Assembly: GCA_022601195.1 (NCBI GenBank)
Contig: JAHZIX010000045.1
Span: 496,001 to 560,000, forward strand
Origin: Deltaproteobacteria bacterium
Lineage (GTDB): Bacteria; Acidobacteriota; Thermoanaerobaculia; Multivoradales; JAHZIX01
Direction of reading: 5' to 3'
Length of the DNA: 64,000 nt
The notes under the pieces: model-generated
Told to the model about the DNA's origin: nothing
Database searches by the model: none
Seen by the model: the letters and a program-made list of their open reading frames with translations, nothing else
Translations under genes and position numbers: made by a program
Part shown: positions 8,919-15,773 of the stretch, piece after piece
How the letters are laid out: every line of letters starts with the position of its first letter
How positions within the stretch are numbered: position 1 is the first letter of the stretch

Positions 8919-10457
8919 GTGGATCCGAAATGCTTCGTCCGCATTCTCCCCTTAGCGAAAACTCCCGGTATTGGTGGACATGGAACGGGGTATTTGCTCA
9001 GCCGTGACCGCGTATTGACCGCAGCCCACGTGGTTGGTGAAGAGAAGCACACGGCAGTCCAATACGACCTAGTGGATGGTAGCGGGCTTGAACAGCCTTG
9101 CCGAGCGGAGGTGGTGTGGTGCGGCGGCAAAGACTGCGACATCGCCCTGCTGAAGCTGGAGCAGCCGTTTCCCGGAAAGGTCATCCCGTCGGAAATGGCA
9201 TCGCTTCCTTTGGACACCCTGACGCCCTGGGTGACAAAGGGCTGGGCCGGAGCCTTGGGGAAAGGCGAGCGAGTGCAGGACTCCATGGTGGGCCTGAAGG
9301 GGGATGCTCACCCGTTTCTGGCGACCGCCGAGTATGTCGATTTGGATGTCAGCCCCATCCCCAAGAGCGCTGGCCGACTAAAGGGCATCTCCGGAGCGCC
9401 GGTCTTCGACCAGCGGGAAACTCGCCGCCTCTTGGCGGTCGTGGCGCGAGCTCCGGAGAGTTTCCTCAACGGCTTGCAAGCCACTCCCTTGACCCGGGCC
9501 CTGGAGAAGCCAACCTTTCTAGAGGCTCTTGGGCCGGAGATCATCAAAGAGCGTCCTCAGGCGTTGATGCAGGATTTTAGGGACCTGTTGGCGAAAGAGT
9601 CCGGCATGGTCGCTTGTCGGCTCGCCAAGAAGCGGGAGGGTTGGAGGCGCTTTTCCGAGCCGGGAAATGGAGCAGGCCTTGCCGACGAGCTCCTCTATCG
9701 AGCCGATGCCATTGAGGTTCTGGACCTGTTCAACGAACTTCACAAGGAGATGGTGAAGTCCCGCAACGAGGCAGAGGTTCGAGGCGCCTGCCACGTCGAG
9801 AGCCTTTTGGCTCTCGCTGCGCCGCTGCTGCTCCAGAGAGCCCTCTCGGAGGGGTTGCCGGCTCTTTCCGGCGGAGCTCTACTGCAGCTGCCGGTCAGAA
9901 CTGTGACTCTCGCCGAGCTGGCTGTGGCGTTCTTCGAAGGCCGCCCCAGTCGCTGGCGGCCGAGGAGTGGTGAGCATCCGGACGGTGTGGCTCGGCTGGC
10001 GACTCCGCTGGAAGCCGGAATCGACGCCAACGCCGAGTTGCTCCTTCAGGCCTACCTGGAACATTTGGAGGGGGAGTTCCTCGCCGCGGAGGACCGTCAC
10101 ATTCTGGGTCTCCTGCGCAACCGCAAAGATGGAGGCTCCGGGGAGGCTTCTGCTGAGGCCATGGCTGACGCCTCGACCAAAGCATTCGGCTTGATCAACG
10201 ATGAGCTCGAACATGAAACCAAGGGTCCTGATGGCTCCCTACGCCGGTACTTTCTTTTTGAGCCTCAATTCGGTCGAGATCATCCGGACTTCGTGAGAGA
10301 GCTGCGGAACAGGTTGCCCTCAATCCATGTCATCGAGTTGGTCAGCTTGGAGCGAATGGACCTGCGGACCGAGCGTCGGGTCTCCCGGCCGATTCGAGAT
10401 GTCGTGTCACGCAGTGCCGAACCTAAAGATCCCCCCAAAGGAAGAGAGGAAACGTGA
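8919..10457 (+). CDS. Trypsin-like serine protease with unknown C-terminal helical region
   Basis: A 512-residue protein with a GTG start preceded by GAGGGA. The N-terminal 190 residues are an S1-type chymotrypsin-fold protease: GHGTGYLLSRDRVLTAAHVV with catalytic H37, KDCDIALLKL with D74, and KGISGAPVFD with nucleophile S158. The triad is intact and no signal peptide is seen, so it should act in the cytoplasm. Residues 200-512 are mostly helical, with an acidic middle, and end in a more alpha/beta stretch (RRYFLFEPQFG, SIHVIELVSLERMD) that I do not recognise; it may couple the protease to its partners. The stop codon overlaps the GTG of the MoxR gene. It is probably the effector of the cassette. 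Confidence 0.8.
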   Translation: MDPKCFVRILPLAKTPGIGGHGTGYLLSRDRVLTAAHVVGEEKHTAVQYDLVDGSGLEQPCRAEVVWCGGKDCDIALLKLEQPFPGKVIPSEMASLPLDTLTPWVTKGWAGALGKGERVQDSMVGLKGDAHPFLATAEYVDLDVSPIPKSAGRLKGISGAPVFDQRETRRLLAVVARAPESFLNGLQATPLTRALEKPTFLEALGPEIIKERPQALMQDFRDLLAKESGMVACRLAKKREGWRRFSEPGNGAGLADELLYRADAIEVLDLFNELHKEMVKSRNEAEVRGACHVESLLALAAPLLLQRALSEGLPALSGGALLQLPVRTVTLAELAVAFFEGRPSRWRPRSGEHPDGVARLATPLEAGIDANAELLLQAYLEHLEGEFLAAEDRHILGLLRNRKDGGSGEASAEAMADASTKAFGLINDELEHETKGPDGSLRRYFLFEPQFGRDHPDFVRELRNRLPSIHVIELVSLERMDLRTERRVSRPIRDVVSRSAEPKDPPKGREET

Positions 10458-11431
10458 ACGACTTCAACGCCGTTGCCGGTCAGGCTGAGGTGCTCCCCGC
10501 CTACGGAACGCTGTCGGCAACTCACCATGTTTTCGAGAAAGACTCCATCGAGGCCGTCAACTGTGCCCTGGCAGCGGGACGACCCCTTCTCGTTCGAGGT
10601 GAGCCCGGCACGGGCAAGAGCCAACTCGCCCGGGCAGTGGCCCACAAGCTCGGGCGAGCCTACTTGAGCTATACCGTAGACTCTCGCACCGAGTCTCGCG
10701 ATCTTATCTACGCAGTGGATACGGTGGCTCGCCTGGCTGCAGCACAGATTGCCGGGCACCTCTACACGGACAAAAAAGAGAGCTTCAAAGAAGAGTTGAC
10801 GGAGAAGAGGTTCACCTCTCCCGGGCCTCTGTGGTGGGTCCTGAACTGGCAGAGCGCTGCCAACCAGGCCGAATGGGTCGGTGACAGCTGCAGACCCAGG
10901 ACCCCACAGGGTTGGCAGCGGGAGCGGGGCGCTGTGGTCCTCATCGACGAAATAGACAAGGCGGACTCTTCCGTCCCCAACGGTCTCCTGGAAGCTCTAG
11001 GACAACGAGAGTTTCGGGCCCCCGGTGGTGAGGTAGTAGCGGCGGACCCGGAAGCCGCGCCTCCCGTGGTGATCATCACTACCAACGAGGAGCGAGCTCT
11101 GCCGGATGCCTTCGTCCGCCGCTGCCTGGTTCTGCCTCTCGCTTGGTCCAAAGACCGAGAAAAGCTCAAGACGCAGCTCCGGGCGAGGGGTAAAGCCCAT
11201 TTTCCGAGCCTCGAAAAAAAGGTTCTCGACAAAGCTGCCGAGATGGTGGCCCAGGAGCGTGAGTCTGCTGCCGAGCACAATGTTTGTCCTCCGGGAGGGG
11301 CCGAGTATCTCGACCTCCTCAGGGTGGTTGCAGTGCGCTGGAAAGACGCGCCGGACAAGCAGCTCGAAGCTCTTTGCCAAGTTGGCTCCTTCGTGCTCGA
11401 AAAGCACCCGAAGGAGCTCGGTTGGGCGTGA
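10454..11431 (+). CDS. MoxR-type AAA+ ATPase
   Basis: A 325-residue AAA+ protein. Walker A is GEPGTGKS (residues 49-56), Walker B is VVLIDEIDK with D165/E166, and sensor 1 lies in VIITTNEERALPDAF followed by the arginine-finger-like VRRC. The insert after Walker A and the YLSYTVDSRTESRDLIY segment fit MoxR proteins, which act as chaperone-like ATPases on vWA partner proteins. Both junctions are GTGA overlaps: its GTG overlaps the protease stop, and its stop overlaps the GTG of the vWA-lectin gene. This indicates one translationally coupled operon. Expected partner: the vWA domain encoded immediately downstream. Confidence 0.85.
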   Translation: MNDFNAVAGQAEVLPAYGTLSATHHVFEKDSIEAVNCALAAGRPLLVRGEPGTGKSQLARAVAHKLGRAYLSYTVDSRTESRDLIYAVDTVARLAAAQIAGHLYTDKKESFKEELTEKRFTSPGPLWWVLNWQSAANQAEWVGDSCRPRTPQGWQRERGAVVLIDEIDKADSSVPNGLLEALGQREFRAPGGEVVAADPEAAPPVVIITTNEERALPDAFVRRCLVLPLAWSKDREKLKTQLRARGKAHFPSLEKKVLDKAAEMVAQERESAAEHNVCPPGGAEYLDLLRVVAVRWKDAPDKQLEALCQVGSFVLEKHPKELGWA

Positions 11432-14142
11432 GTTTTCCAGCTCTGGAGGGTGCCTCCGGCTTAGCGGACCTTCTGGTCGCTTTCGCTGAGGCAGGAGAGG
11501 AGGGGCTTGGCGCCATGGCCCGGCTGTTGGGCTACCGTAAGACGCAAGCTGCGCCATCCAACGTGAAGACGGAACGAGAAGAAACCCAGCTGGGCGAAGA
11601 ATCGGTGATGCCTGCCGTCGCTTCCGAATCCGTTCCTTGGGCGCCCCTCCCATGTTGGCGCTTGGAGAAAATCGAAGAGCTGGAGCCGCCGCCGGAACCC
11701 CCGAACCTCCCCACTGGCCAACCCATCGGAACCGGCGGTTTCGGTCTCTTGCCGGGGGCCGCGGCGAGGACTCCACCTATCGTTAGCGATGCCCGGTTGT
11801 TGCCGGTCTTGCGGTCCAGGCTACTTTCTTCGGCCCCCAGCCGGCGGCTCGATCTGCCGGCCCTCGCCAGGCTCTGGAGCCAAGGCCGCTCAGTGCGGCG
11901 AATTCCCTTTGAACCTCAACGGGCCTGGGCGTCGCGAGTCACTGTGGTGGTGGACAAGAGTGAGCGGTTGATTCCCTTTCGTCTCGACCAGAACCGCCTC
12001 CTCCGCCGTCTACGCCTCGACCTCGGACGCAAAGCGGTGCGAGAAGTTCGCTACATGGAAGGCTTTCCACGGCCCTGGCGCTGCCGCCGTAGGCATTTCA
12101 AACGTTTCCCGGTCAAACGCGGCGAGCCGATCCTTGCTCTGAGTGATTTGGGGTTCTATGGCGATGTCCCTCAGCAGGCGGTGTGGAAGTCTTTGGCTTA
12201 CGGGCAGAACCGCTATGGTGGAGATGCCGTAGCATTGCTCCCCTGCCCTGCCAGCCGCTGGAACCCTGCTGCCATTCGCCTGTGGAAGGCTATCGACTGG
12301 TCCGCCCCCACCAACCCGTCCCGGTTCGGCTGTTGGTCGGACGACGCCTCGCTTCTCCAGCGAGCTGAGAATCTGCTTTCCCTCCTGGCCTTCGCCGTTC
12401 GCATCGAACCAGGGCTGATGCGGGCAGCACGTCGGCTTTTGCCTCCGGGAGCCGCGGATCTGGGCACTGAAGCCGACGCTTGGAGTCACCCGCAGCTTTC
12501 CTCACGGTTTTCCCTCTATGCGGAGCCCGCTTCCGAGGAATTTCGGCAACGGTTGCAGGCTCGCTTTGCTGCACAAGCTGACAAGCTCAAACAAGAGGCC
12601 ATAGCGGCTCTGAAGGCCTGGAGAAGGGGTACCCCGCGGGAGATCTGGGGATTTGAAGTACTGGCCCTCGATGGCGCCCTCCTGGCGGACGCGAGTGGAA
12701 TAACTCCCCAGGAAACAGCTTCTGCCCGCCAGGCTATGGTGGACATGGTGGCGACTCTAGACGGGGATTCCTCCATTGCCCCGCGCCTCCGCCGTGCGGT
12801 GACTCATTACTTACGTCGCCGCCTCGATCACCAGCCCCAGACAGTCATCCGAAAGCCAGCCATACGGCATCTTTTCCAGAACGCTCGCGAGGTGGTTTGG
12901 GACGGGGATGGCCCGCCCCCCTTTCCCCGCGGAGTGGGCCCGGATGTTCTGCCCCCGAGCGACCAGGCGCCGGTTCTTTGGCAGGTTCAGCAGATTGGGT
13001 CCGAGCTATTCGTTCTCCCGGCAGGCTCGGCTGCTACAGCGGGTAGCCCGCTCCTACATCTGTCCTCTGCAAACGGCATCCTCAGCCTAGAGACCGGAGA
13101 GTCTCGCCACTCTCCCCAACACCCCCTCGACCCCGCCACTCCCTTCCCCCTCCCCCAATCCTCCACCCTCACCCTCCGCACCGACCGCACCGTCGCCACC
13201 CTACGGCGCATCCACCGCCCGAAGTGGGCGGCAACTATGGGGAGGGACCGCTTCGGGATGTGGGCCAGCTTCGAGGTTGCGGGGGTGAGCCAGAAGATGC
13301 GCTGGGTCCCCCCGGGGCGGTTCTACATGGGCTCTCCGGAAGACGAGCCCGGGCGTTGGAAAGGCGAAGGCCCCGTGCATTTGGAGACGGTGCGGGAGGG
13401 TTTTTGGGTGGCGGATACGCCTTGCACCCAGGAGTTGTGGCTAGCCGTCATGGAAGAGAACCCGAGCCATTTCCCCTCCCCCAACCGGCCCGTGGAGCAA
13501 GTTAGTTGGAGCGATGTAAAGATCTTCTTCGAGGCTCTCAACGAGAGGGTCGAGGGGCTGAGTAGCCGGTTTCCGTCCGAGGCTGAATGGGAGTATGCCT
13601 GCCGGGCGGGCACCCTGGATGCGACTTACGCTGGCCCCTTGGAAGTAGAGGGCGCCGAGAGCGGTAAGGCTCTGGAGGACATCGCTTGGTATGGCGGCAA
13701 TAGTGGGGAGGGGTTTGAGCTGGAAGGGAGTGATGAGGAGAGAGGCACTCATCCTGTTGCCGAAAAGGCCCCGAACTCCTGGGGGCTCTACGACATGCTG
13801 GGGAACGTCGATGAGTGGTGCCAAGACCATTGGCCGGAGAAATATGACGCTGAGCCAAATCCAGAGGGCACGAGGCGGGTTATCCGTGGCGGTTCGTGGC
13901 TCAACTTCGCCCGCGACGTGCGGGCTGCGTATCGTTTCCACTACGAGCCGTCGGTCCGGGACAGCAACCTGGGCTTCCGCCTTGCCCAAGGTCAGGGTGC
14001 GCTCCAGCAAGGAGCGGAGCGAGCGGGGGCGGAGCCCCGCTCGGCGCAGCGCAGAGGTCCGGGCCTGGAAGCCCGCGGAGCGGGCAAAGTAGCTGGGAAG
14101 AATATGGGCCGCCCGCCGCGGCCGAAGGACGCGGCGCGATGA
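11428..14142 (+). CDS. Divergent vWA protein fused to a C-terminal FGE-like/C-type lectin domain (DGR target 1)
   Basis: A 904-residue protein starting at a GTG that overlaps the MoxR stop; the ORF upstream of that overlaps MoxR and is rejected. Residues 165-330 look like a degenerate vWA domain of the SAV_2336 type: VTVVVDKSER (D176, S178, but R180 where a MIDAS serine is usual), LRLDLGRKAVREVRYM, and LALSDLGFYGD (D240). A helical region follows to about 520, then a proline-rich linker. Residues 595-856 are a formylglycine-generating-enzyme-like domain: PKWAATMGRDRFGMW, MRWVPPGRFYMGSPEDE, PSEAEWEYACRAG, WGLYDMLGNVDEWC and the terminal RGGSW...LGFRLA. The last part is a DGR-type variable repeat (825-847). 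An Arg/Gly-rich tail of about 45 residues follows, unlike copies 2 and 3. The product likely senses a ligand with its lectin fold and signals through MoxR to the protease. Confidence 0.8.
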   Translation: MSFPALEGASGLADLLVAFAEAGEEGLGAMARLLGYRKTQAAPSNVKTEREETQLGEESVMPAVASESVPWAPLPCWRLEKIEELEPPPEPPNLPTGQPIGTGGFGLLPGAAARTPPIVSDARLLPVLRSRLLSSAPSRRLDLPALARLWSQGRSVRRIPFEPQRAWASRVTVVVDKSERLIPFRLDQNRLLRRLRLDLGRKAVREVRYMEGFPRPWRCRRRHFKRFPVKRGEPILALSDLGFYGDVPQQAVWKSLAYGQNRYGGDAVALLPCPASRWNPAAIRLWKAIDWSAPTNPSRFGCWSDDASLLQRAENLLSLLAFAVRIEPGLMRAARRLLPPGAADLGTEADAWSHPQLSSRFSLYAEPASEEFRQRLQARFAAQADKLKQEAIAALKAWRRGTPREIWGFEVLALDGALLADASGITPQETASARQAMVDMVATLDGDSSIAPRLRRAVTHYLRRRLDHQPQTVIRKPAIRHLFQNAREVVWDGDGPPPFPRGVGPDVLPPSDQAPVLWQVQQIGSELFVLPAGSAATAGSPLLHLSSANGILSLETGESRHSPQHPLDPATPFPLPQSSTLTLRTDRTVATLRRIHRPKWAATMGRDRFGMWASFEVAGVSQKMRWVPPGRFYMGSPEDEPGRWKGEGPVHLETVREGFWVADTPCTQELWLAVMEENPSHFPSPNRPVEQVSWSDVKIFFEALNERVEGLSSRFPSEAEWEYACRAGTLDATYAGPLEVEGAESGKALEDIAWYGGNSGEGFELEGSDEERGTHPVAEKAPNSWGLYDMLGNVDEWCQDHWPEKYDAEPNPEGTRRVIRGGSWLNFARDVRAAYRFHYEPSVRDSNLGFRLAQGQGALQQGAERAGAEPRSAQRRGPGLEARGAGKVAGKNMGRPPRPKDAAR
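13864..13996 (+). other. DGR variable repeat VR1
   Basis: A 133-bp block encoding the C-terminal lectin strands of the vWA fusion. It matches VR3 without gaps and with near-identical ends, while the sequence before it is poorly conserved between the two genes. Within 13900-13968 there are 20 differences from VR3, of which 18 fall at codon positions 1 or 2. The 22 bases CTGGGCTTCCGCCTTGCC plus CAAG close the block in all three copies, where the initiation-of-mutagenic-homing element is expected. That pattern is typical of adenine-directed mutagenic retrohoming. Confidence 0.8.
14021..14042. repeat. GC-rich hairpin downstream of VR1
   Basis: GAGCGGGG (14021-14028) pairs perfectly with CCCCGCTC (14035-14042) around a 6-base loop, 25 bases after the end of VR1. 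In an alternative register the core GGGGC-GGA-GCCCC forms. In characterised DGRs a GC-rich hairpin of about this stem length lies just after the VR and promotes retrohoming; here the role is inferred from position and shape. Confidence 0.55.
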
Positions 14143-14507
14143 GAATGGCGTTCTTCTCCGTGCCGGCGCTTTCCCTGGGCGAGGCCCAAGTCGAAGAAGC
14201 CGTAGAGCTGAATCGTTTTCTGGCCGCTCATCGAGTCGTTTCTCTGGACCGCCAGCTGGTCAACGAGTCAGGGGGAGCCTATTGGGCCCTCTGCGTTTCT
14301 TACCTCCCATCCAAGGGCTCTTCTGCTCCTATCAAGAAGGGGAGAATCGACTATAAGGAGGTTCTGTCCCAAGAGGATTTTGCGACCTACGCTCACCTCC
14401 GAAACCTCCGCAAGGAGATCGCTGAACAGGACGGCGTGCCCGCCTATGCGAAGGCTCTTCAGCGGCAGGCTCTAACAGGAGAAGCCTTTTGGAATGGCCG
14501 GTCATGA
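14139..14507 (+). CDS. HRDC-like DGR accessory protein, C-terminally shortened
   Basis: A 122-residue protein whose ATG overlaps the stop of the vWA-lectin gene (ATGA). The N-terminal part (FFSVPAL, ELNRFLAAHRVVSLDRQLV, YWALCVSYLPSK) followed by RIDYKEVLSQEDFATYAHL and RNLRKEIAEQDGVPAYA resembles the HRDC-domain proteins encoded next to DGR reverse transcriptases. Only the first helices of the HRDC domain are present. After VPAYA the frame jumps to a short unrelated tail (QALTGEAFWNG), so the later helices of a usual HRDC domain of roughly 80 residues are missing. The same deletion exists in the second copy, so it predates the duplication. Its stop overlaps the ATG of lectin copy 2. Confidence 0.7.
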   Translation: MRMAFFSVPALSLGEAQVEEAVELNRFLAAHRVVSLDRQLVNESGGAYWALCVSYLPSKGSSAPIKKGRIDYKEVLSQEDFATYAHLRNLRKEIAEQDGVPAYAKALQRQALTGEAFWNGRS

Positions 14508-15385
14508 TCCATACCCGGCCACACCCTCTCGACCAAGGTCACCCTCCGAAGTGGGCTTCCGGCTGGGGGGAAGATCAGTATGGGGTTTTCGCGGTCTTTG
14601 AGGTGGGGGGAGTGGAGCAACTCATGCGGTGGATACCGCCGGGGGAGTTCTCAATGGGGTCTCCGGAGGAGGAAGCGGGGCACTTTGCCAACGAGAGACA
14701 GCACCAGGTGACCTTAACGAAAGGGCTTTGGTTAGGGAACACGCAGTGTAACCAGGCCTTGTGGCAGGAAGTTACCGGAGAGAACCCTAGCAAATTCAAA
14801 TCCGAGAAGCGGCCCGTGGAGGAAGTGAGTTGGCAGGAAGCCAAGGGATTTCTGGAAGAGCTGAAAGTTCGAGTGAAGGGGCTTTCCCCACGCCTCCCGA
14901 CGGAAGCGGAGTGGGAGTGGGCCTGCCGGGCCGAAACGAGGAGGGCGACCTATGCAGGGGATTTGGAAATTCTAGGCTTGCACAACGCTCCCATTCTCGA
15001 CTCTATCGCCTGGTATGGAGGCAACAGTGGGGTCGATTTCGACCTGGACAATGGCGCTGACATCTCCAGCGATGCGTGGAAAGAAAAACAGTACCCGGAG
15101 ACGACCCGGGCAGGGACACGCATCATCGGCCAGAAGGCTCCGAACCCTTGGGGTTTCTACGACATGTTAGGAAATGTCTGGGAATGGTGCGAGGACTACG
15201 ACGGTCCTTACTCCAAGGATGCTGAGACGGATCCGACAGGGCCCGCGGAGGGCGCGGGACGAGTGATCCGTGGTGGTTCGTGGTACAACGACGCTCGTAA
15301 TCTGCGGGCTGCGTACCGTAATCACTACAAGCCGTCGGATCGGGCCGGGAATCTGGGCTTCCGCCTTGCCCAAGATCAGGAATAG
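14504..15385 (+). CDS. Stand-alone FGE-like/C-type lectin domain protein (DGR target 2)
   Basis: A 293-residue protein beginning MIHTRPHPLDQGHPPKWASG at an ATG that overlaps the HRDC-like stop. It is essentially one FGE-sulfatase-like domain: MRWIPPGEFSMGSPEEEAG, LPTEAEWEWACRAETRRATYAG, GQKAPNPWGFYDMLGNVWEWCEDY and a terminal RGGSWYNDARNLRAAYRNHY...LGFRLAQ. There is no signal peptide or membrane segment. The variable segment is residues 261-283 (VR2). It is the same length as copy 3 (293 residues), so the two come from a tandem duplication. Enzymatic FGE activity is unlikely to be the role; in DGR targets the fold serves as a binding scaffold. Confidence 0.85.
   Translation: MIHTRPHPLDQGHPPKWASGWGEDQYGVFAVFEVGGVEQLMRWIPPGEFSMGSPEEEAGHFANERQHQVTLTKGLWLGNTQCNQALWQEVTGENPSKFKSEKRPVEEVSWQEAKGFLEELKVRVKGLSPRLPTEAEWEWACRAETRRATYAGDLEILGLHNAPILDSIAWYGGNSGVDFDLDNGADISSDAWKEKQYPETTRAGTRIIGQKAPNPWGFYDMLGNVWEWCEDYDGPYSKDAETDPTGPAEGAGRVIRGGSWYNDARNLRAAYRNHYKPSDRAGNLGFRLAQDQE
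15248..15380 (+). other. DGR variable repeat VR2
   Basis: A 133-bp block homologous to VR1 and VR3 and in the same place, at the very end of lectin copy 2. It shares the final 22 bases with them, but differs at several silent third positions (for example GTG for GTT, GGT for GGC, and AAT codons). Its residues look like an ordinary undiversified FGE C-terminus. It may be older, never overwritten, or served by another template. Confidence 0.65.
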
Positions 15386-15410
15386 TCTTTTGGTAAGCGC
15401 GGAAGCAGAG

Positions 15411-15531
15411 AAAGCCGCGGGACGCGGCGAGAGGTTGCGGCTGAGCCGGGGCCGGTCTAGGTTTCTGGAGGAGATTCGCGAGGAGAGTCAACGGCTCCAG
15501 GGCTTGAAGGCCGCTCGTCCTTACCGCCCCG
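15411..15531 (+). repeat. 121-bp duplicated element, copy A
   Basis: A GC-rich segment after the lectin copy 2 stop. It aligns without gaps to 16676-16796 (by my count 96 of 121 bases identical). It begins with a perfect hairpin, GCCGCG-GGA-CGCGGC (15414-15428), 34 bases past VR2. It is open in the frame of the following HRDC remnant but starts no convincing protein. It marks the boundary of the tandem-duplicated unit. Confidence 0.7.
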
Positions 15532-15539
15532 CCGAGCCA

Positions 15540-15773
15540 GGCGCCTCCTCCTGGGGTATTTGTATCTCCTACCTTCCTTCCAAGGTCGCTAGCCCCGCCA
15601 GGAAAGGGAGAGTCGATTACAGGGAGGTTCTTTCCCAAAAAGGTCTCGCGACCTACGCCCACCTCAAAAACCTCCATAAGGAGATCGCTGAACCGGCCGG
15701 CGTGCCGCCCAGCGGGAAGGCTAGCCAACAGAAGGCCCTATGCGGGCGGGCTTTTTGGGGTGGTTGCCCATGA
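15540..15773 (+). pseudogene. Degenerate second copy of the HRDC-like accessory gene
   Basis: The frame ending at 15773 encodes SWGICISYLPSK, RVDYREVLSQKGLATYAHL and KNLHKEIAEPAGVPP, clearly homologous to the gene at 14139. The N-terminal third is lost and replaced by the 121-bp element. There is no ATG between the lectin copy 2 stop and this region; a TTG near 15390 is the only candidate start, and the in-frame ORF otherwise begins inside lectin copy 2. It carries the same C-terminal deletion as copy 1. Its stop still overlaps the ATG of lectin copy 3 (ATGA), so the frame may survive only for translational coupling. Confidence 0.65.

Noticed and set aside
11284..11427. Upstream ATG for the vWA-lectin gene inside MoxR
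   Set aside because: It overlaps MoxR by about 150 bases, whereas a GTG overlapping the MoxR stop matches the pattern of all other junctions in the cassette.
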